IMG/VR virus record: IMGVR_UViG_3300030450_000764
Span: 1-41,296 of that record
Source: a virus
Reading direction: 5' to 3' (one strand)
Length of the DNA: 41,296 bases
The position numbers and the translations under genes were made by a program. The notes under the pieces are model-generated. The model was not told the DNA's origin. It saw only the letters and a list, made by a program, of their open reading frames with translations, and made no database searches. Positions 15,868 to 23,750 of this stretch are shown piece after piece. How positions within the stretch are numbered: position 1 is the stretch's first letter; each line of letters begins with the position of its first letter.

Positions 15868-17880
15868 TTAAGCTCCTGCTAAAAGACCACCAGGACGACG
15901 CTGCTTAACCAATTCGCTTTGAATAGCAGCCGCCAACATCTCACCAAGAGCGCGCCCTTGTTCCTCGTTACCTTCCACAGAACTACCAGAAGCGTCAACA
16001 GAAACGTTAACATTATTTGTTGTCCCTCCTAATGCATTATTCGGTGTAATACCTCCAGACCTGCCAGGGGTAAACAATTCGGGACCACGTTCTCCAACCA
16101 TGTAAGATTGCCCGCCTGATACTGGACCTCCCTTTGCTCTAGCTCTACCCGCCTCTATCTCGTTAGCTCCTGTCATCCCACCCATCTGGCTCGACACATC
16201 AACGGGTCCGAATTTATTGCCAAGCCATCCAGAGAAGCCACGCATAAGTGGCGCAATGATCGCCTGTCTTATTGCTATTCGAGTCATATCAGCGATAATT
16301 GATCTTGCAAAATCAGAAAATGACAGCTTCCCAGTTTGGACAAAGGAAACTAAAGCGTCCTCCATCCCACGGAATGATTTCACCACTATGTCACCAACTT
16401 GACCACCGAAATCTTGGACGCTCTTGGCATAAGTGCTGAATTTTTTAGCGAAAGCATCTTGGAACTGCGCCGAGGTTTGTTCTGTTATATCCTTCAACGC
16501 ACCCATCGCCTCGCTTGCTTTCTTGATTTCCTCCGCTGCAATGTCTCCAGGGATTTCTGTCAAGCGACCCCTAAGTTCTTCTAACTGAGTATTAAGCCCT
16601 TGTATCCTCGCCACCAAATGGCTAGTAGAAGCATCACTAGAAGTTGCGGTAGAACTGCCACCAAAAGCTCTTTCTGGGTTAATGCCTTGTCCTCGCTTGT
16701 TAGCCGCCTCAATTCTTTGCAGAGCTAATTGCGCCTCTGCTAAAGCCAACTCTCTCGTACTTATTGCTGCCTTGACCGCCGCCGTGTCTGTTCCTTTCAG
16801 CAAGTCGTTATATTCTTCGGCTGCCCTTTTGCTTTTAACTTGTTGATCCGCTAAGGCAAAAATTCCAACTGTTAAAAGAGACAGACCAATAACGACTGGT
16901 CCCATCGCTGCCTTTGTTAATCCAATAGCAGGGAGGAATTTCCTTAGAAGGAAGACCCTAAAGATCCTCCAAGCCCTGTGAGCTCGTTGTATTCCAAAGG
17001 CCATCGGTCCCCATGCAGTAGCGAGAGCAGCTACGGCGACAGTGGCCTGCTTTACTGGAGCAGGAAGATCAGCAACCCATTTTACCGCTTCCGTTATAGC
17101 TTTTGTCACGGCGACAACAGCAGGGAGCAAATACTCTCCCATCTCAACACTTAAATCGCTAATTACATTCTGCAAATTCTTGAAGGCTTGCTCTGGAGAT
17201 CTCGCCATTAAAGCCTCAATGCTTGCGCCTCCCTCGTTCTCAATGCGCTTTAAAGCTTTGATAACAATTTCACTTGTGACTTTGCCTTCTGATGCAAGTT
17301 TTTTGATCTGACCGACAGGCTTACCCATTTCTTTTGCAATAATCTGAGTCAAAATTGGGAGTTGTTCCGCGATCGACCTATATTCATCACCTTGTAAACG
17401 GCCAGAACCTAACGCTTGAGATAGCTGCAAGAACGCTCCAGAGGCTTGCTGTGCGCTAACTCCTGCCAGTTTTGTGGCAACGTTAAAGCCCATATATGTC
17501 GTCTCAATCTCTTTCAACGTCACACCTATCGGTCTTAAACGTCCATAAATATCAGTGATACCGCTTAAAGCTTCTGTTTGACTTAGGCCGAATCTTTTTG
17601 CTGCTCTTGCTGCTAAGTTTTGCGCGCCTTCGTTCTCTCCATATTGCTTTGTTAAAAGCTCTAAACGTATTTGAGTCTGCTTAAAAGAAGCCGCCATTTT
17701 TACCATGCGCCGCCCTGTTTCGGCTAAAGCTAGTTTTGTTAATACACTTTGCAGACCTCCGAAACTTTTTTGAGCCTTTAGGTTTTGTTTTGCTAAACGT
17801 CCTGTTGCATTACCTAACTCGCGGAGTTTCGCAATAGCATCCCGCGCATCAACCCTAAATTTTACGAGTGATTCAGCCAT
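15868..17880 (-). CDS. H: Tape measure protein (lambda H-like)
   Basis: A 670-residue protein. The N-terminus is a helical core (VRKF-type charged start, then LGNATGRLAKQNLKAQKSFG). Residues 60-250 carry the tape-measure domain, with GLSQTEALSGITDIYGRLRP, LSQALGSGRLQGDEYRSIAE and GKVTSEIVIKALK. A hydrophobic middle (about 270-345) holds likely membrane segments. The C-terminus has the lambda-H end (TGKLSFSDFARSIIADMTRI). Length sets tail length: at about 1.5 angstrom per residue, near 100 nm. It follows the G-T gene with a 9-base gap, and no strong Shine-Dalgarno is seen. Confidence 0.92.
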   Translation of the reverse strand: MAESLVKFRVDARDAIAKLRELGNATGRLAKQNLKAQKSFGGLQSVLTKLALAETGRRMVKMAASFKQTQIRLELLTKQYGENEGAQNLAARAAKRFGLSQTEALSGITDIYGRLRPIGVTLKEIETTYMGFNVATKLAGVSAQQASGAFLQLSQALGSGRLQGDEYRSIAEQLPILTQIIAKEMGKPVGQIKKLASEGKVTSEIVIKALKRIENEGGASIEALMARSPEQAFKNLQNVISDLSVEMGEYLLPAVVAVTKAITEAVKWVADLPAPVKQATVAVAALATAWGPMAFGIQRAHRAWRIFRVFLLRKFLPAIGLTKAAMGPVVIGLSLLTVGIFALADQQVKSKRAAEEYNDLLKGTDTAAVKAAISTRELALAEAQLALQRIEAANKRGQGINPERAFGGSSTATSSDASTSHLVARIQGLNTQLEELRGRLTEIPGDIAAEEIKKASEAMGALKDITEQTSAQFQDAFAKKFSTYAKSVQDFGGQVGDIVVKSFRGMEDALVSFVQTGKLSFSDFARSIIADMTRIAIRQAIIAPLMRGFSGWLGNKFGPVDVSSQMGGMTGANEIEAGRARAKGGPVSGGQSYMVGERGPELFTPGRSGGITPNNALGGTTNNVNVSVDASGSSVEGNEEQGRALGEMLAAAIQSELVKQRRPGGLLAGA

Positions 17881-17889
17881 GTTAAGAGT

Positions 17890-18398
17890 CTAGCTTGATC
17901 GCTTCTCATAATCAGATTTTAACTCGTAATAAGCCGCAAAAGCTATTAACTCCGCTTCAGTTATTTCATTACGCAATCTTCCTACAGTCATCCCTAATTC
18001 TGTCGCCAAGAAAAATTCAAAAAAGAACCATGGGTCTGCTTCTAAAGCTTTTTTATTTCGCCAATCTCTGCTCCCTCTTCTAATCCGTTTAAGAATAATT
18101 CAAGCTCATTTAAAACTTTTTCAGGTAATTCTCTCTGCAATTTAATTGCATCACCTGGAGAAAAAGCTTTGGTCCCATCTTCTAATTCTGCTTTGATGCA
18201 AAGCAATTGAGTGCTTGCTTTTAAAGCATCCTCACCCGCCGACTTCATAGACAAGACACGATCAGCACGTGTAATGGCCTTAAAATAAAGGTCAATGACA
18301 TGAGAGCCTTTTGCGTCTGTTAGTTCAAACTTACGACGATCATTCAAGTCAAAAGCACCGCAGAGAAGGTCAACGGTGCGATCTTTGTTAGTAGCCAT
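17890..18398 (-). CDS. GT: G-T tail assembly chaperone made by -1 frameshift
   Basis: After Lys117 of the G frame, a -1 slip on AAAAAAG (18048-18054) opens a second frame. It adds 52 residues (ALEADPWFFFEFFLATELGM ... LIAFAAYYELKSDYEKRSS) and ends at TAG 17890-17892, giving 169 residues. The total of 509 bases plus one re-read base is 170 codons exactly. This is the conserved G/G-T arrangement of long-tailed phages, where the minor fused product helps load the tube protein on the tape measure. The T part has no start codon of its own near its beginning, which supports frameshifting. Confidence 0.85.
18042..18398 (-). CDS. G: Tail assembly chaperone, lambda G-like
   Basis: A 118-residue protein (MATNKDRTVDLLCGAFDLND ... 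LPEKVLNELELFLNGLEEG, ending EIGEIKKL). Size, composition and position between the tube protein (V) and tape measure match the G-type chaperone. It ends two codons past the slippery heptamer, so most ribosomes make this short form and a few continue into G-T. Confidence 0.86.
   Translation of the reverse strand: MATNKDRTVDLLCGAFDLNDRRKFELTDAKGSHVIDLYFKAITRADRVLSMKSAGEDALKASTQLLCIKAELEDGTKAFSPGDAIKLQRELPEKVLNELELFLNGLEEGAEIGEIKKL
18048..18054 (-). promoter_or_regulatory. Slippery heptamer A AAA AAG for -1 frameshift
   Basis: In the G frame the codons read ATA AAA AAG CTT TAG. The last A of ATA plus AAA AAG make A AAA AAG, the classic efficient -1 slip site. The stop codon TAG lies 3 bases after it. 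A slip by one base continues into the T frame. Confidence 0.88.
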
Positions 18399-18425
18399 TA
18401 AAAAATCAGGTCAGGTTTCTTAATT

Positions 18426-18842
18426 CTATGCTGCGCTGGTAATTGCGCCACTTGTTTGGAAATTACAAGTAACAGCCGTCAAATCGCCAATTGCTGTTGC
18501 AGTACTCATTCCTGTGACAACACCTGCAAAACTCCACTTCTTAGATCCAGAAGTGTCAATATAAAGCTCGAACTGAGCATCAGCAGCATCCTCAGTAACC
18601 AAAACCTCATCAAGCAGATTCTTAGTTTCGTTGCCTGTTGCAGCGGTGTAAAGGAACTCAACAGAGCCAGTGCCAGAGATCAAAGATCCCACAAAAGAGC
18701 GTGCTGTGTTTCCATGAACTGTTGTGTCAAGAACGTCTTTAGAAACGTCTAAGCTCCAGCTTCTTGTCTGAACAACAGCTTCAGTTGTGCCTGAACTGTT
18801 CTTAAACTTGACAGAGCCTTCCTCGCCTCGATAGTTAGCCAT
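18426..18842 (-). CDS. V: Major tail tube protein (V-like)
   Basis: A 138-residue protein: MANYRGEEGSVKFKNSSGTT, then WSLDVSKDVLDTTVHGNTAR, SGTGSVEFLYTA and a C-terminus with GDLTAVTCNFQTSGAIT. The D-TT-HGN-AR-FV segment and size are typical of phage tail tube proteins with a beta-barrel fold. It is directly upstream of the G/G-T chaperone, as in lambda. It polymerises into the tail tube. Confidence 0.9.
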   Translation of the reverse strand: MANYRGEEGSVKFKNSSGTTEAVVQTRSWSLDVSKDVLDTTVHGNTARSFVGSLISGTGSVEFLYTAATGNETKNLLDEVLVTEDAADAQFELYIDTSGSKKWSFAGVVTGMSTATAIGDLTAVTCNFQTSGAITSAA

Positions 18843-18870
18843 GCGACTGTAAGAAAGTAATGTTTAAAGT

Positions 18871-19017
18871 TTAGCCCTTATCGGACTTAACTACAGGTTT
18901 TAGCGAGCAATTCTTTTTTTGCTCTAAATATTGCTGACACCTTGGATCCCATAAAGATGGATTCCTTTTCCCCTTCACCGCTTCAACCGCATCAAGTTGT
19001 TCTTCAGTAAGAGCCAT
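18871..19017 (-). CDS. 48-residue small protein between tail terminator and tube
   Basis: A short ORF (MALTEEQLDAVEAVKGKRNP ... WDPRCQQYLEQKKNC). Its ATG is 3 bases past the stop of the tail terminator gene and the frame fills the 178-base gap almost wholly. No family recognised. It is hydrophilic and basic at the C-terminus with two cysteines. Given its place, a minor head-tail joining or accessory tail role is plausible. Confidence 0.65.
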   Translation of the reverse strand: MALTEEQLDAVEAVKGKRNPSLWDPRCQQYLEQKKNCSLKPVVKSDKG

Positions 19018-19020
19018 TGC

Positions 19021-19449
19021 TTAAAGATCTTCAATTACTTCAAATGTTACTCGTATTTGGGTCTGAAAGTAACCTTCCGGCGACGGCGTAGACATAACTT
19101 CAGGACCAACAGGGGCATCAAAATAAACGCCTGAAATGTTAATTCTGTTGTATAGATCCCGAACTCTTTTGGCTATCACATAATTATCACCAGAGCCAAC
19201 GCCTTTTGGAGTGAAGATATTGACGGACATAAGTCCCATAAGACTGTTGCTTGAACTTGATGTCCCTCCTTGCGTTAAATAGCCGCTACTGCTAAAACCT
19301 AAAGAGCATTGACACCAGCTTTTATTAGGGGTCGGGATAGCAGGAACATTATTAAAAATAACCGTGACAGGTGGCGTACCTGTTTCGAGTTCGTCTTTAA
19401 GACGACTTTCAATAGTTGAGCGAACAGTGTTTAAATCAGTAGCAGCCAT
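19021..19449 (-). CDS. Tail terminator-like protein (gpU/DUF4128 type)
   Basis: A 142-residue protein with an N-terminal helix (LNTVRSTIESRLKDELETG), a beta core (WCQCSLGFSSSGYLTQGGTS, LMSVNIFTPKG), a second helix (DNYVIAKRVRDLYNRI) and a terminal strand (FQTQIRVTFEVIEDL). This alpha-beta order and the position just before the tube gene match the tail terminator that caps the tube at the head end. Family call from pattern memory. Confidence 0.8.
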   Translation of the reverse strand: MAATDLNTVRSTIESRLKDELETGTPPVTVIFNNVPAIPTPNKSWCQCSLGFSSSGYLTQGGTSSSSNSLMGLMSVNIFTPKGVGSGDNYVIAKRVRDLYNRINISGVYFDAPVGPEVMSTPSPEGYFQTQIRVTFEVIEDL

Positions 19450-19953
19450 TTAATTAGTCTCCCTAACAAACTTTTCCCAGTTGTAGTCAATATATTTTTG
19501 CATTCCTTTTGCAATTAATTCAGGGAAACCAGCGACAGCACCCTGTTTTGTTTTATAGCTTCCTCCCCACGATGCGGGCAAGCCTGTCCCGTAGCAGACT
19601 GGTTCTGCATATTCCATGCTGTTTGTAATGCTATAAAACTTGTCCAACTTCTCATTTCCTGGCCTATAATTTGTCCCTTTTGGTCCTGTCCTCGAAATGT
19701 TTAAAGCTTTTGTCGAAGGATCAGTTACAACATTGATAGGCGAAGTATCAGAATATTTCTGCCCCTCTTTTCCCGCCTTTACCCTAGGGTCCGTCCCTTC
19801 ACCAATAAACCAATTTGCTCTAAGTCGCCCCGTATCAACGGGTGTTGCAAGCTTGAGCCTTGCATCAGATTCCAGAACGGTACTCTGTAACAAAACTTCA
19901 AGAAGCTTCTCAACCTTTTCAGGTATTTCTTCAATCTCCCAGCGTTCTGTCAT
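19450..19953 (-). CDS. Neck protein, HK97-gp10-like / lambda Z-like
   Basis: A 167-residue protein. It holds LKLATPVDTGRLRANWFIGE, a hallmark of the HK97 gp10-like neck family, and YSITNSMEYAEPVCYGTGLP, then AGFPELIAKGMQKYID near the end. It joins the head portal side to the tail terminator. Its ATG overlaps the stop of the head-closure gene by four bases. Confidence 0.85.
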   Translation of the reverse strand: MTERWEIEEIPEKVEKLLEVLLQSTVLESDARLKLATPVDTGRLRANWFIGEGTDPRVKAGKEGQKYSDTSPINVVTDPSTKALNISRTGPKGTNYRPGNEKLDKFYSITNSMEYAEPVCYGTGLPASWGGSYKTKQGAVAGFPELIAKGMQKYIDYNWEKFVRETN

Positions 19954-20312
19954 GCTCTTAAAAATAATTCATAGCTTAAATCTACTCCGGCTTGCATAAC
20001 TGTTTTAACTTGAATGATTTGATAAGTCACACTGTTAAAAACAATTCGATCTTTCGTTGTTGGTGCATTGCTCACCGTACCTGCCGCGATCATACACTTC
20101 CGATCGTCAGCCTGAACTAAATCATTAACCTCTCGATTGTTAATCTCTTGGAAAACGCCTTTAATAGTTGAATCTGTTGTTGAATCTCTTACTTTTCCCG
20201 TTGAAGTGTTATAACTTCCCGTTGCAACACGTTGGAAAGTAACATCGACTCCTAACCCAGGGATTTGGCTAACCTTGTCAATTGCCTTTTGTAAAGCGTT
20301 AGCAAAAGACAT
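19950..20312 (-). CDS. Head closure/head-tail adaptor protein
   Basis: A 120-residue protein (ALQKAIDKVSQIPGLGVDVT, then IKGVFQEINNREVN, DRKCMIAAGTVSNAPTTKDR and SVTYQIIQVKTVMQAGVDLS, ending YELFLRA). The pattern is that of stopper/head-closure proteins (SPP1 gp16-like, lambda FII-like). It starts on the last base of the previous gene's stop. Position between the connector and neck genes agrees. Confidence 0.8.
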   Translation of the reverse strand: MSFANALQKAIDKVSQIPGLGVDVTFQRVATGSYNTSTGKVRDSTTDSTIKGVFQEINNREVNDLVQADDRKCMIAAGTVSNAPTTKDRIVFNSVTYQIIQVKTVMQAGVDLSYELFLRA

Positions 20313-20548
20313 TAGATCCTGTAAGCGACAACCTGACCGCTAGCCAGAGTAATGCTAGTGATGACAACATCCTCGATTTCGCTTCCTGCGTTCATCGTGA
20401 TTCCATTAATAGTAGAAGATCCGTTTTCAGTTAGATCACTAGAAACAAAAGTGCAAGAAGCATCAGCTAAAGCATGAACTTTTCCGAAACGCCCAGTATG
20501 TGCGCTTTGATCAGTGATGATCATTGCAGATGTGAACTCAAACGCCAT
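20312..20548 (-). CDS. Small structural-region protein, unknown
   Basis: A 78-residue beta-rich protein (FTSAMIITDQSAHTGRFGKV, then INGITMNAGSEIEDVVITSI). It contains no catalytic motif. Similar short proteins occur between the connector and head-closure genes in marine phages by recall, and a decoration or neck-fiber role is possible. It overlaps the head-closure gene by one base. Confidence 0.7.
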   Translation of the reverse strand: MAFEFTSAMIITDQSAHTGRFGKVHALADASCTFVSSDLTENGSSTINGITMNAGSEIEDVVITSITLASGQVVAYRI

Positions 20549-20550
20549 GA

Positions 20551-21120
20551 TTAGCTCCGTTTAATAGATACAGTACTCGGTCCACCTATTCTAATACCTA
20601 CAAAATATCTCTCCACCATTGGCGGAATATTATTAAACCAAACAGGGCCAAAACGATAAGGCTCAACGGCTATACCTCCAACGCCGACACGTTGATAAGC
20701 TTCCAAGCCTGTAAGGTTTAATGCTTCTTTATTGTTATTCAAATAACAAGCTAAAAGAGCTTGGGCTTTCTTTATCTGTTCAGGAATCTCAGTATCAGTA
20801 AAGAAATCAGCAGTTATACGGAAAGGAAAACCTGTCGCGTAAGTATTGACATAAGTATCTGGCTTTCTTACTCCAGTGCGCGGCCATTGCAGTGCTTGCG
20901 TATCAGTTGCTTTTGCACCTAAAAATCTTTCACGGTCAATTCTTTGACACGCGGTATAAAGAGCACGATTTTTTGCATCAGTTGAAGTTGTGCTGGAAGT
21001 ATCCCACGCAGCAACATCCTCGTCTTGCACTAAGCCATCGATTAATTCGTTGCACTCAGTCAGAGTGATGTAACTGTTGGCGGTTGCTGACCCCACCGTC
21101 GCCACTATTGATATTGCCAT
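20551..21120 (-). CDS. Head-tail connector of the DnaT-like/gp6 family
   Basis: A 189-residue protein. The start GSATANSYITLTECNELIDG, then RALYTACQRIDRERFLGAKA, QALQWPRTGV and EQIKKAQALLACYLNN are the marks of the phage 'DnaT-like ssDNA-binding' family, which are really head-tail adaptors next to capsid genes. It follows the capsid block here. It probably docks under the portal. The small ORF 21056-21229 overlaps its start. Confidence 0.85.
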   Translation of the reverse strand: MAISIVATVGSATANSYITLTECNELIDGLVQDEDVAAWDTSSTTSTDAKNRALYTACQRIDRERFLGAKATDTQALQWPRTGVRKPDTYVNTYATGFPFRITADFFTDTEIPEQIKKAQALLACYLNNNKEALNLTGLEAYQRVGVGGIAVEPYRFGPVWFNNIPPMVERYFVGIRIGGPSTVSIKRS

Positions 21121-21229
21121 TTGTAGAGGCTTTTGGTTTGCGTTTACGTTTCGGCTTAGGAACAGGAATAGAGGCCGCCTGTTCAGCAGCCTCCCTTTCC
21201 TTTGCTCGCCTAAATGCGAACAAGCCCAT
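21056..21229 (-). CDS. 57-residue basic protein overlapping the connector
   Basis: Begins MGLFAFRRAKEREAAEQAAS and continues with PVPKPKRKRKPK. Its ATG overlaps the stop of the upstream decoration-like gene (TAATG at 21227-21231), and its last 65 bases overlap the connector in another frame. The MGLFAFRRA..EAA start and a proline-lysine tail resemble small proteins I recall at this spot in marine phages. The basic tail might touch DNA or the capsid inner face. Moderate certainty. Confidence 0.65.
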   Translation of the reverse strand: MGLFAFRRAKEREAAEQAASIPVPKPKRKRKPKASTNGNINSGDGGVSNRQQLHHSD

Positions 21230-21594
21230 TAGCTTGCAGCACCTTTTAGAACTGCATAGTTCAAGACAATTGCTTGGCTCAAAGAACCGCCGGATAGGTT
21301 TCCGACAGAGATCTTAAAAGAACCAGCGGCAACTGTCGAAACACAGAGCCAATATGCGCCGGCTGTACCACCAGAACCGTGGTTAACCACGATTACATCA
21401 GTAGCAGCGACCTTGTCATTAGTAACAGTGAAAGTTACTTCTGCTGCATCAGCTAATGCAGCAGCGTTCATTGTGATCTGACCGCTTGTTGTGTTTAGTT
21501 CAACAGCAGTTGATTTGCTAGTAGCTTGAGTAACGGCTCCGCCAGAAACGTAACCAATTGCCTTGCCACCAACAGCTTCAAAAACGGAAGTCAT
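21229..21594 (-). CDS. Head decoration-like structural protein
   Basis: A 121-residue beta-rich protein (GGAVTQATSKSTAVELNTTS, then TFTVTNDKVAATDVIVVNHG). It lies 13 bases downstream of the capsid gene and upstream of the connector. It is low in charge and has no enzyme motif. A capsid decoration or cement protein is the likely role; alternatives are a head fiber or a neck protein. Confidence 0.72.
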   Translation of the reverse strand: MTSVFEAVGGKAIGYVSGGAVTQATSKSTAVELNTTSGQITMNAAALADAAEVTFTVTNDKVAATDVIVVNHGSGGTAGAYWLCVSTVAAGSFKISVGNLSGGSLSQAIVLNYAVLKGAAS

Positions 21595-21607
21595 TAGTTA
21601 GTTCCTC

Positions 21608-22639
21608 TTAATCGTAGTTAGAAACTACGGTTGCTCTCGCAATACCGAGGTTCTTGTTTTCGTAAACCTTAGACCAGTTCGCCACAGTACCTAGCTGAGC
21701 GACTGTCGGATTTGTCGTGGTCACTTGCCATTTGCTACCAACTGGGTGATAGCAATAGTGAGCGTCATAACTGATGGCATCAGATTTGGCCAAGATGTCT
21801 CTATCTTGCTCAATGTCTAAGGCTGCCTGTTCGCCACTTCCAACAGCTCCGGCTGTGAAGAAATAAGCCGCATACTCAGAAGTTGCGCCTGAGCCTGTCT
21901 TACTTACATCATCTGAGAAGATGACATTTAGACCGCAGAAGGTAGGGACTTTGTCGTCTCCACCATAAGCGTTTGCCATTGATCCGCCTGACTGAGTTGT
22001 GGTTGTACCACGGGCATCAGCAGTAGAAACGTAATCAATCAACTTACGCTCAACCAAGTCATAGTAAGTATTGCTATGAATAGCAACAGCGGTTAGCTTG
22101 TCGCCCTGCTCGCCAAACTTGGCTCTTGCAGCAGCAACAGTTCTAGGACTTAAAACAGTTGGTGAATCTCCGCTTTCTGAATCAACGCACATTGTGAAGA
22201 ATGCGCTGTTTGAATCATTAGCGTTTAGTGATCCGAAACAACCTTCCAAAGCAGCAAGAAGATCTTTCTGTCTTTGGTTAGCAATGTAAGCAGCAAGCTT
22301 ATTGCCGATTGCAGCCATAGCATCAGAACCAGCAGCAATTGAAGCTAAATCTCTTGCCTCAAATGCACGGCCTCTATGAAGCTGCACACCAATTTGCTTG
22401 CCTGTTGAAATCTTGCCAGGTGTCAATGAAGTGCTATCAGATAGAACCTCTTGATCTCCTGAAAGGTTTGCACCCCAGAAAGGTATATTTACGAAGTCAC
22501 CGCCCTCAGTTCCGTTCAACTCCGCCAATGGCTGTACGACTCCAGACTGCAAAAAGCGGTCCAAGTTTGTGGTGGCCTGTACGACGTAGGGGACGAAAAC
22601 TTCTGGGATGATGACATCACTCCGTCTTGTAGGAGCCAT
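21608..22639 (-). CDS. Major capsid protein (HK97-fold)
   Basis: A 343-residue protein starting MAPTRRSDVIIPEVFVPYVV. Marks include VNIPFWGANLSGDQEVLSD, GKQIGVQLHRGRAFEARDLA, KLAAYIANQRQKDLLAALEG, AVAIHSNTYYDLVERKLIDY and SYDAHYCYHPVGSKWQ. These are the coat protein family with HK97 fold common in marine siphoviruses. A scaffold gene precedes it, as in P22/lambda-like heads. The 91-base leader (22640-22730) contains repeated GGCGTAACC and a nested inverted repeat (separate entry). Confidence 0.92.
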   Translation of the reverse strand: MAPTRRSDVIIPEVFVPYVVQATTNLDRFLQSGVVQPLAELNGTEGGDFVNIPFWGANLSGDQEVLSDSTSLTPGKISTGKQIGVQLHRGRAFEARDLASIAAGSDAMAAIGNKLAAYIANQRQKDLLAALEGCFGSLNANDSNSAFFTMCVDSESGDSPTVLSPRTVAAARAKFGEQGDKLTAVAIHSNTYYDLVERKLIDYVSTADARGTTTTQSGGSMANAYGGDDKVPTFCGLNVIFSDDVSKTGSGATSEYAAYFFTAGAVGSGEQAALDIEQDRDILAKSDAISYDAHYCYHPVGSKWQVTTTNPTVAQLGTVANWSKVYENKNLGIARATVVSNYD

Positions 22640-22664
22640 GTTTAATTACTCAGATAATTTTGCA

Positions 22665-22704
22665 GTTTGGGCGTAACCCGTTACCTCACCAAACAGGCGT
22701 AACC
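22665..22704. promoter_or_regulatory. Nested inverted repeat in the capsid leader
   Basis: GTTTGG ... CCAAAC forms an outer inverted repeat, with GTAAC CC GTTAC inside it. GGCGTAACC occurs twice (22670-22678 and 22696-22704). The core TAACCCGTTAC (22674-22684) recurs in changed form before the histone-like gene (25076-25086) and the scaffold gene (23445-23455). It may be a late promoter, an RNA hairpin controlling capsid expression, or a protein site. Confidence 0.5.
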
Positions 22705-22730
22705 TATTCTTTCAGTGATTACTCAATATA

Positions 22731-23441
22731 CTAGCGGCTTTCTGCCATTTCTCTAAGTTTTTTCCAAACATCAGCCCCTTGTTGTCTATAAATACGGGTC
22801 TGTTCACTTAAATTCTCAGAGCCTTTTAGGAAATGTTTTAAATCTCCTTGGTCAACAGATCCGCCCGCAGGCATACCGCCTTGTGATGCTCCCCCTCCTC
22901 TTGGTGCTGGCTTTTTAACGACCCATCTTGTCTTTTCATTGGCTGCAAGTTTCTTCTGAACAGCTTCCTCTATTGTCATTCGACTGAACTCATCAACATA
23001 AACAACAGAACCATCTGCTGATATCTCGAACTTATCTTTTCCTAATTTCTCCAGGGCGTAATCAGTGTCATGCACCGCACTAGATAGAGCAGAAAGAGCA
23101 GGTGAGATTAGTTGCAAATCTTTAATCTTTGCTTCCAAGCTTTTAATTTGCGAATCCTTTTCTTTCACCGCATCACGGAATTGCTGCTCGCGTGATTGCA
23201 ATGCTTCGCTGTACTTCCCTTTTGCTTCTAGCTCTGATTGGTCTACTTTCCTTTTGAACTCTTTTAACTCTTCATAATCATCAGGTTCATTCAAATTAAC
23301 CAACTCTTTTCTTTGCATCTTTCCGATTAGATCGAAGTTTTTCTTTTCTAATCCTTCGATACTTTGCTTTAGTTCTTCAACGGTAGCTTCTAATTTAGAA
23401 GTGTCAGAGGCCGTAAGCTCCTGAGTGTTTTCTTCAGACAT
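22731..23441 (-). CDS. Capsid scaffolding protein
   Basis: A 236-residue acidic, mostly helical protein. Coiled-coil segments run through residues 10-110 (LEATVEELKQSIEGLEKKNF, EQQFRDAVKEKDSQIKSLEA). A C-terminal basic/glycine linker (VVKKPAPRGGGASQGGMP) and a short helix (QQGADVWKKLREMAESR) follow, probably the capsid-binding end. This is the usual scaffold plan, placed directly upstream of the capsid gene. No protease domain is seen. Confidence 0.85.
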   Translation of the reverse strand: MSEENTQELTASDTSKLEATVEELKQSIEGLEKKNFDLIGKMQRKELVNLNEPDDYEELKEFKRKVDQSELEAKGKYSEALQSREQQFRDAVKEKDSQIKSLEAKIKDLQLISPALSALSSAVHDTDYALEKLGKDKFEISADGSVVYVDEFSRMTIEEAVQKKLAANEKTRWVVKKPAPRGGGASQGGMPAGGSVDQGDLKHFLKGSENLSEQTRIYRQQGADVWKKLREMAESR

Positions 23442-23444
23442 AAA

Positions 23445-23455
23445 TAACCCGTAAG
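23445..23455. promoter_or_regulatory. TAACCCGTAAG motif before the scaffold start
   Basis: On the minus strand CTTACGGGTTA lies four bases before the scaffold ATG (23441). Similar 11-mers lie in the capsid leader and before the histone-like gene. It lies in the 60-base gap between divergent genes. Confidence 0.4.
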
Positions 23456-23501
23456 GCTAGTTTTCTATTAAGTTAGCAGAAACCACTAGGAAGCAACCCC
23501 C

Positions 23502-23750
23502 ATGCCTAGCCCAATTAAGCAAGAAGAAGGATTCACCGTTCGTCAATTAAAGCAATTATTAGCATCTGTTCCCGATGTTGATGGTGAAGGCAACGAGTCA
23601 ATGGTCTATGTCGTAACAGGCAATCAGATGGCCGACGTTATTACGCTAGGTAAAGCAGACGACCAAGACGACATCCTTCTAGTCCCTGGTTTTTGGACCG
23701 ATGTTATGGAAGAACTTGAAACGCTAGACAATTTTATTGCTGACGATTAA
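23502..23750 (+). CDS. Small acidic protein encoded against the operon
   Basis: An 82-residue very acidic protein (only about 4 Lys/Arg, many Asp/Glu). It starts MPSPIKQEEGFTVRQLKQLL, then SVPDVDGEGNESMVYVVTGN, ADDQDDILLVPGFW. It is the only plus-strand gene inside the 31-kb leftward block. It is convergent with the highly basic gene 23747-25048, and their stop codons overlap on TTAA. AGGAAG and GCAACCCCC precede the ATG. Function unknown. Acidic partners often neutralise basic proteins, so it may control or shield the histone-like protein; this is inference. Confidence 0.72.
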   Translation: MPSPIKQEEGFTVRQLKQLLASVPDVDGEGNESMVYVVTGNQMADVITLGKADDQDDILLVPGFWTDVMEELETLDNFIADD

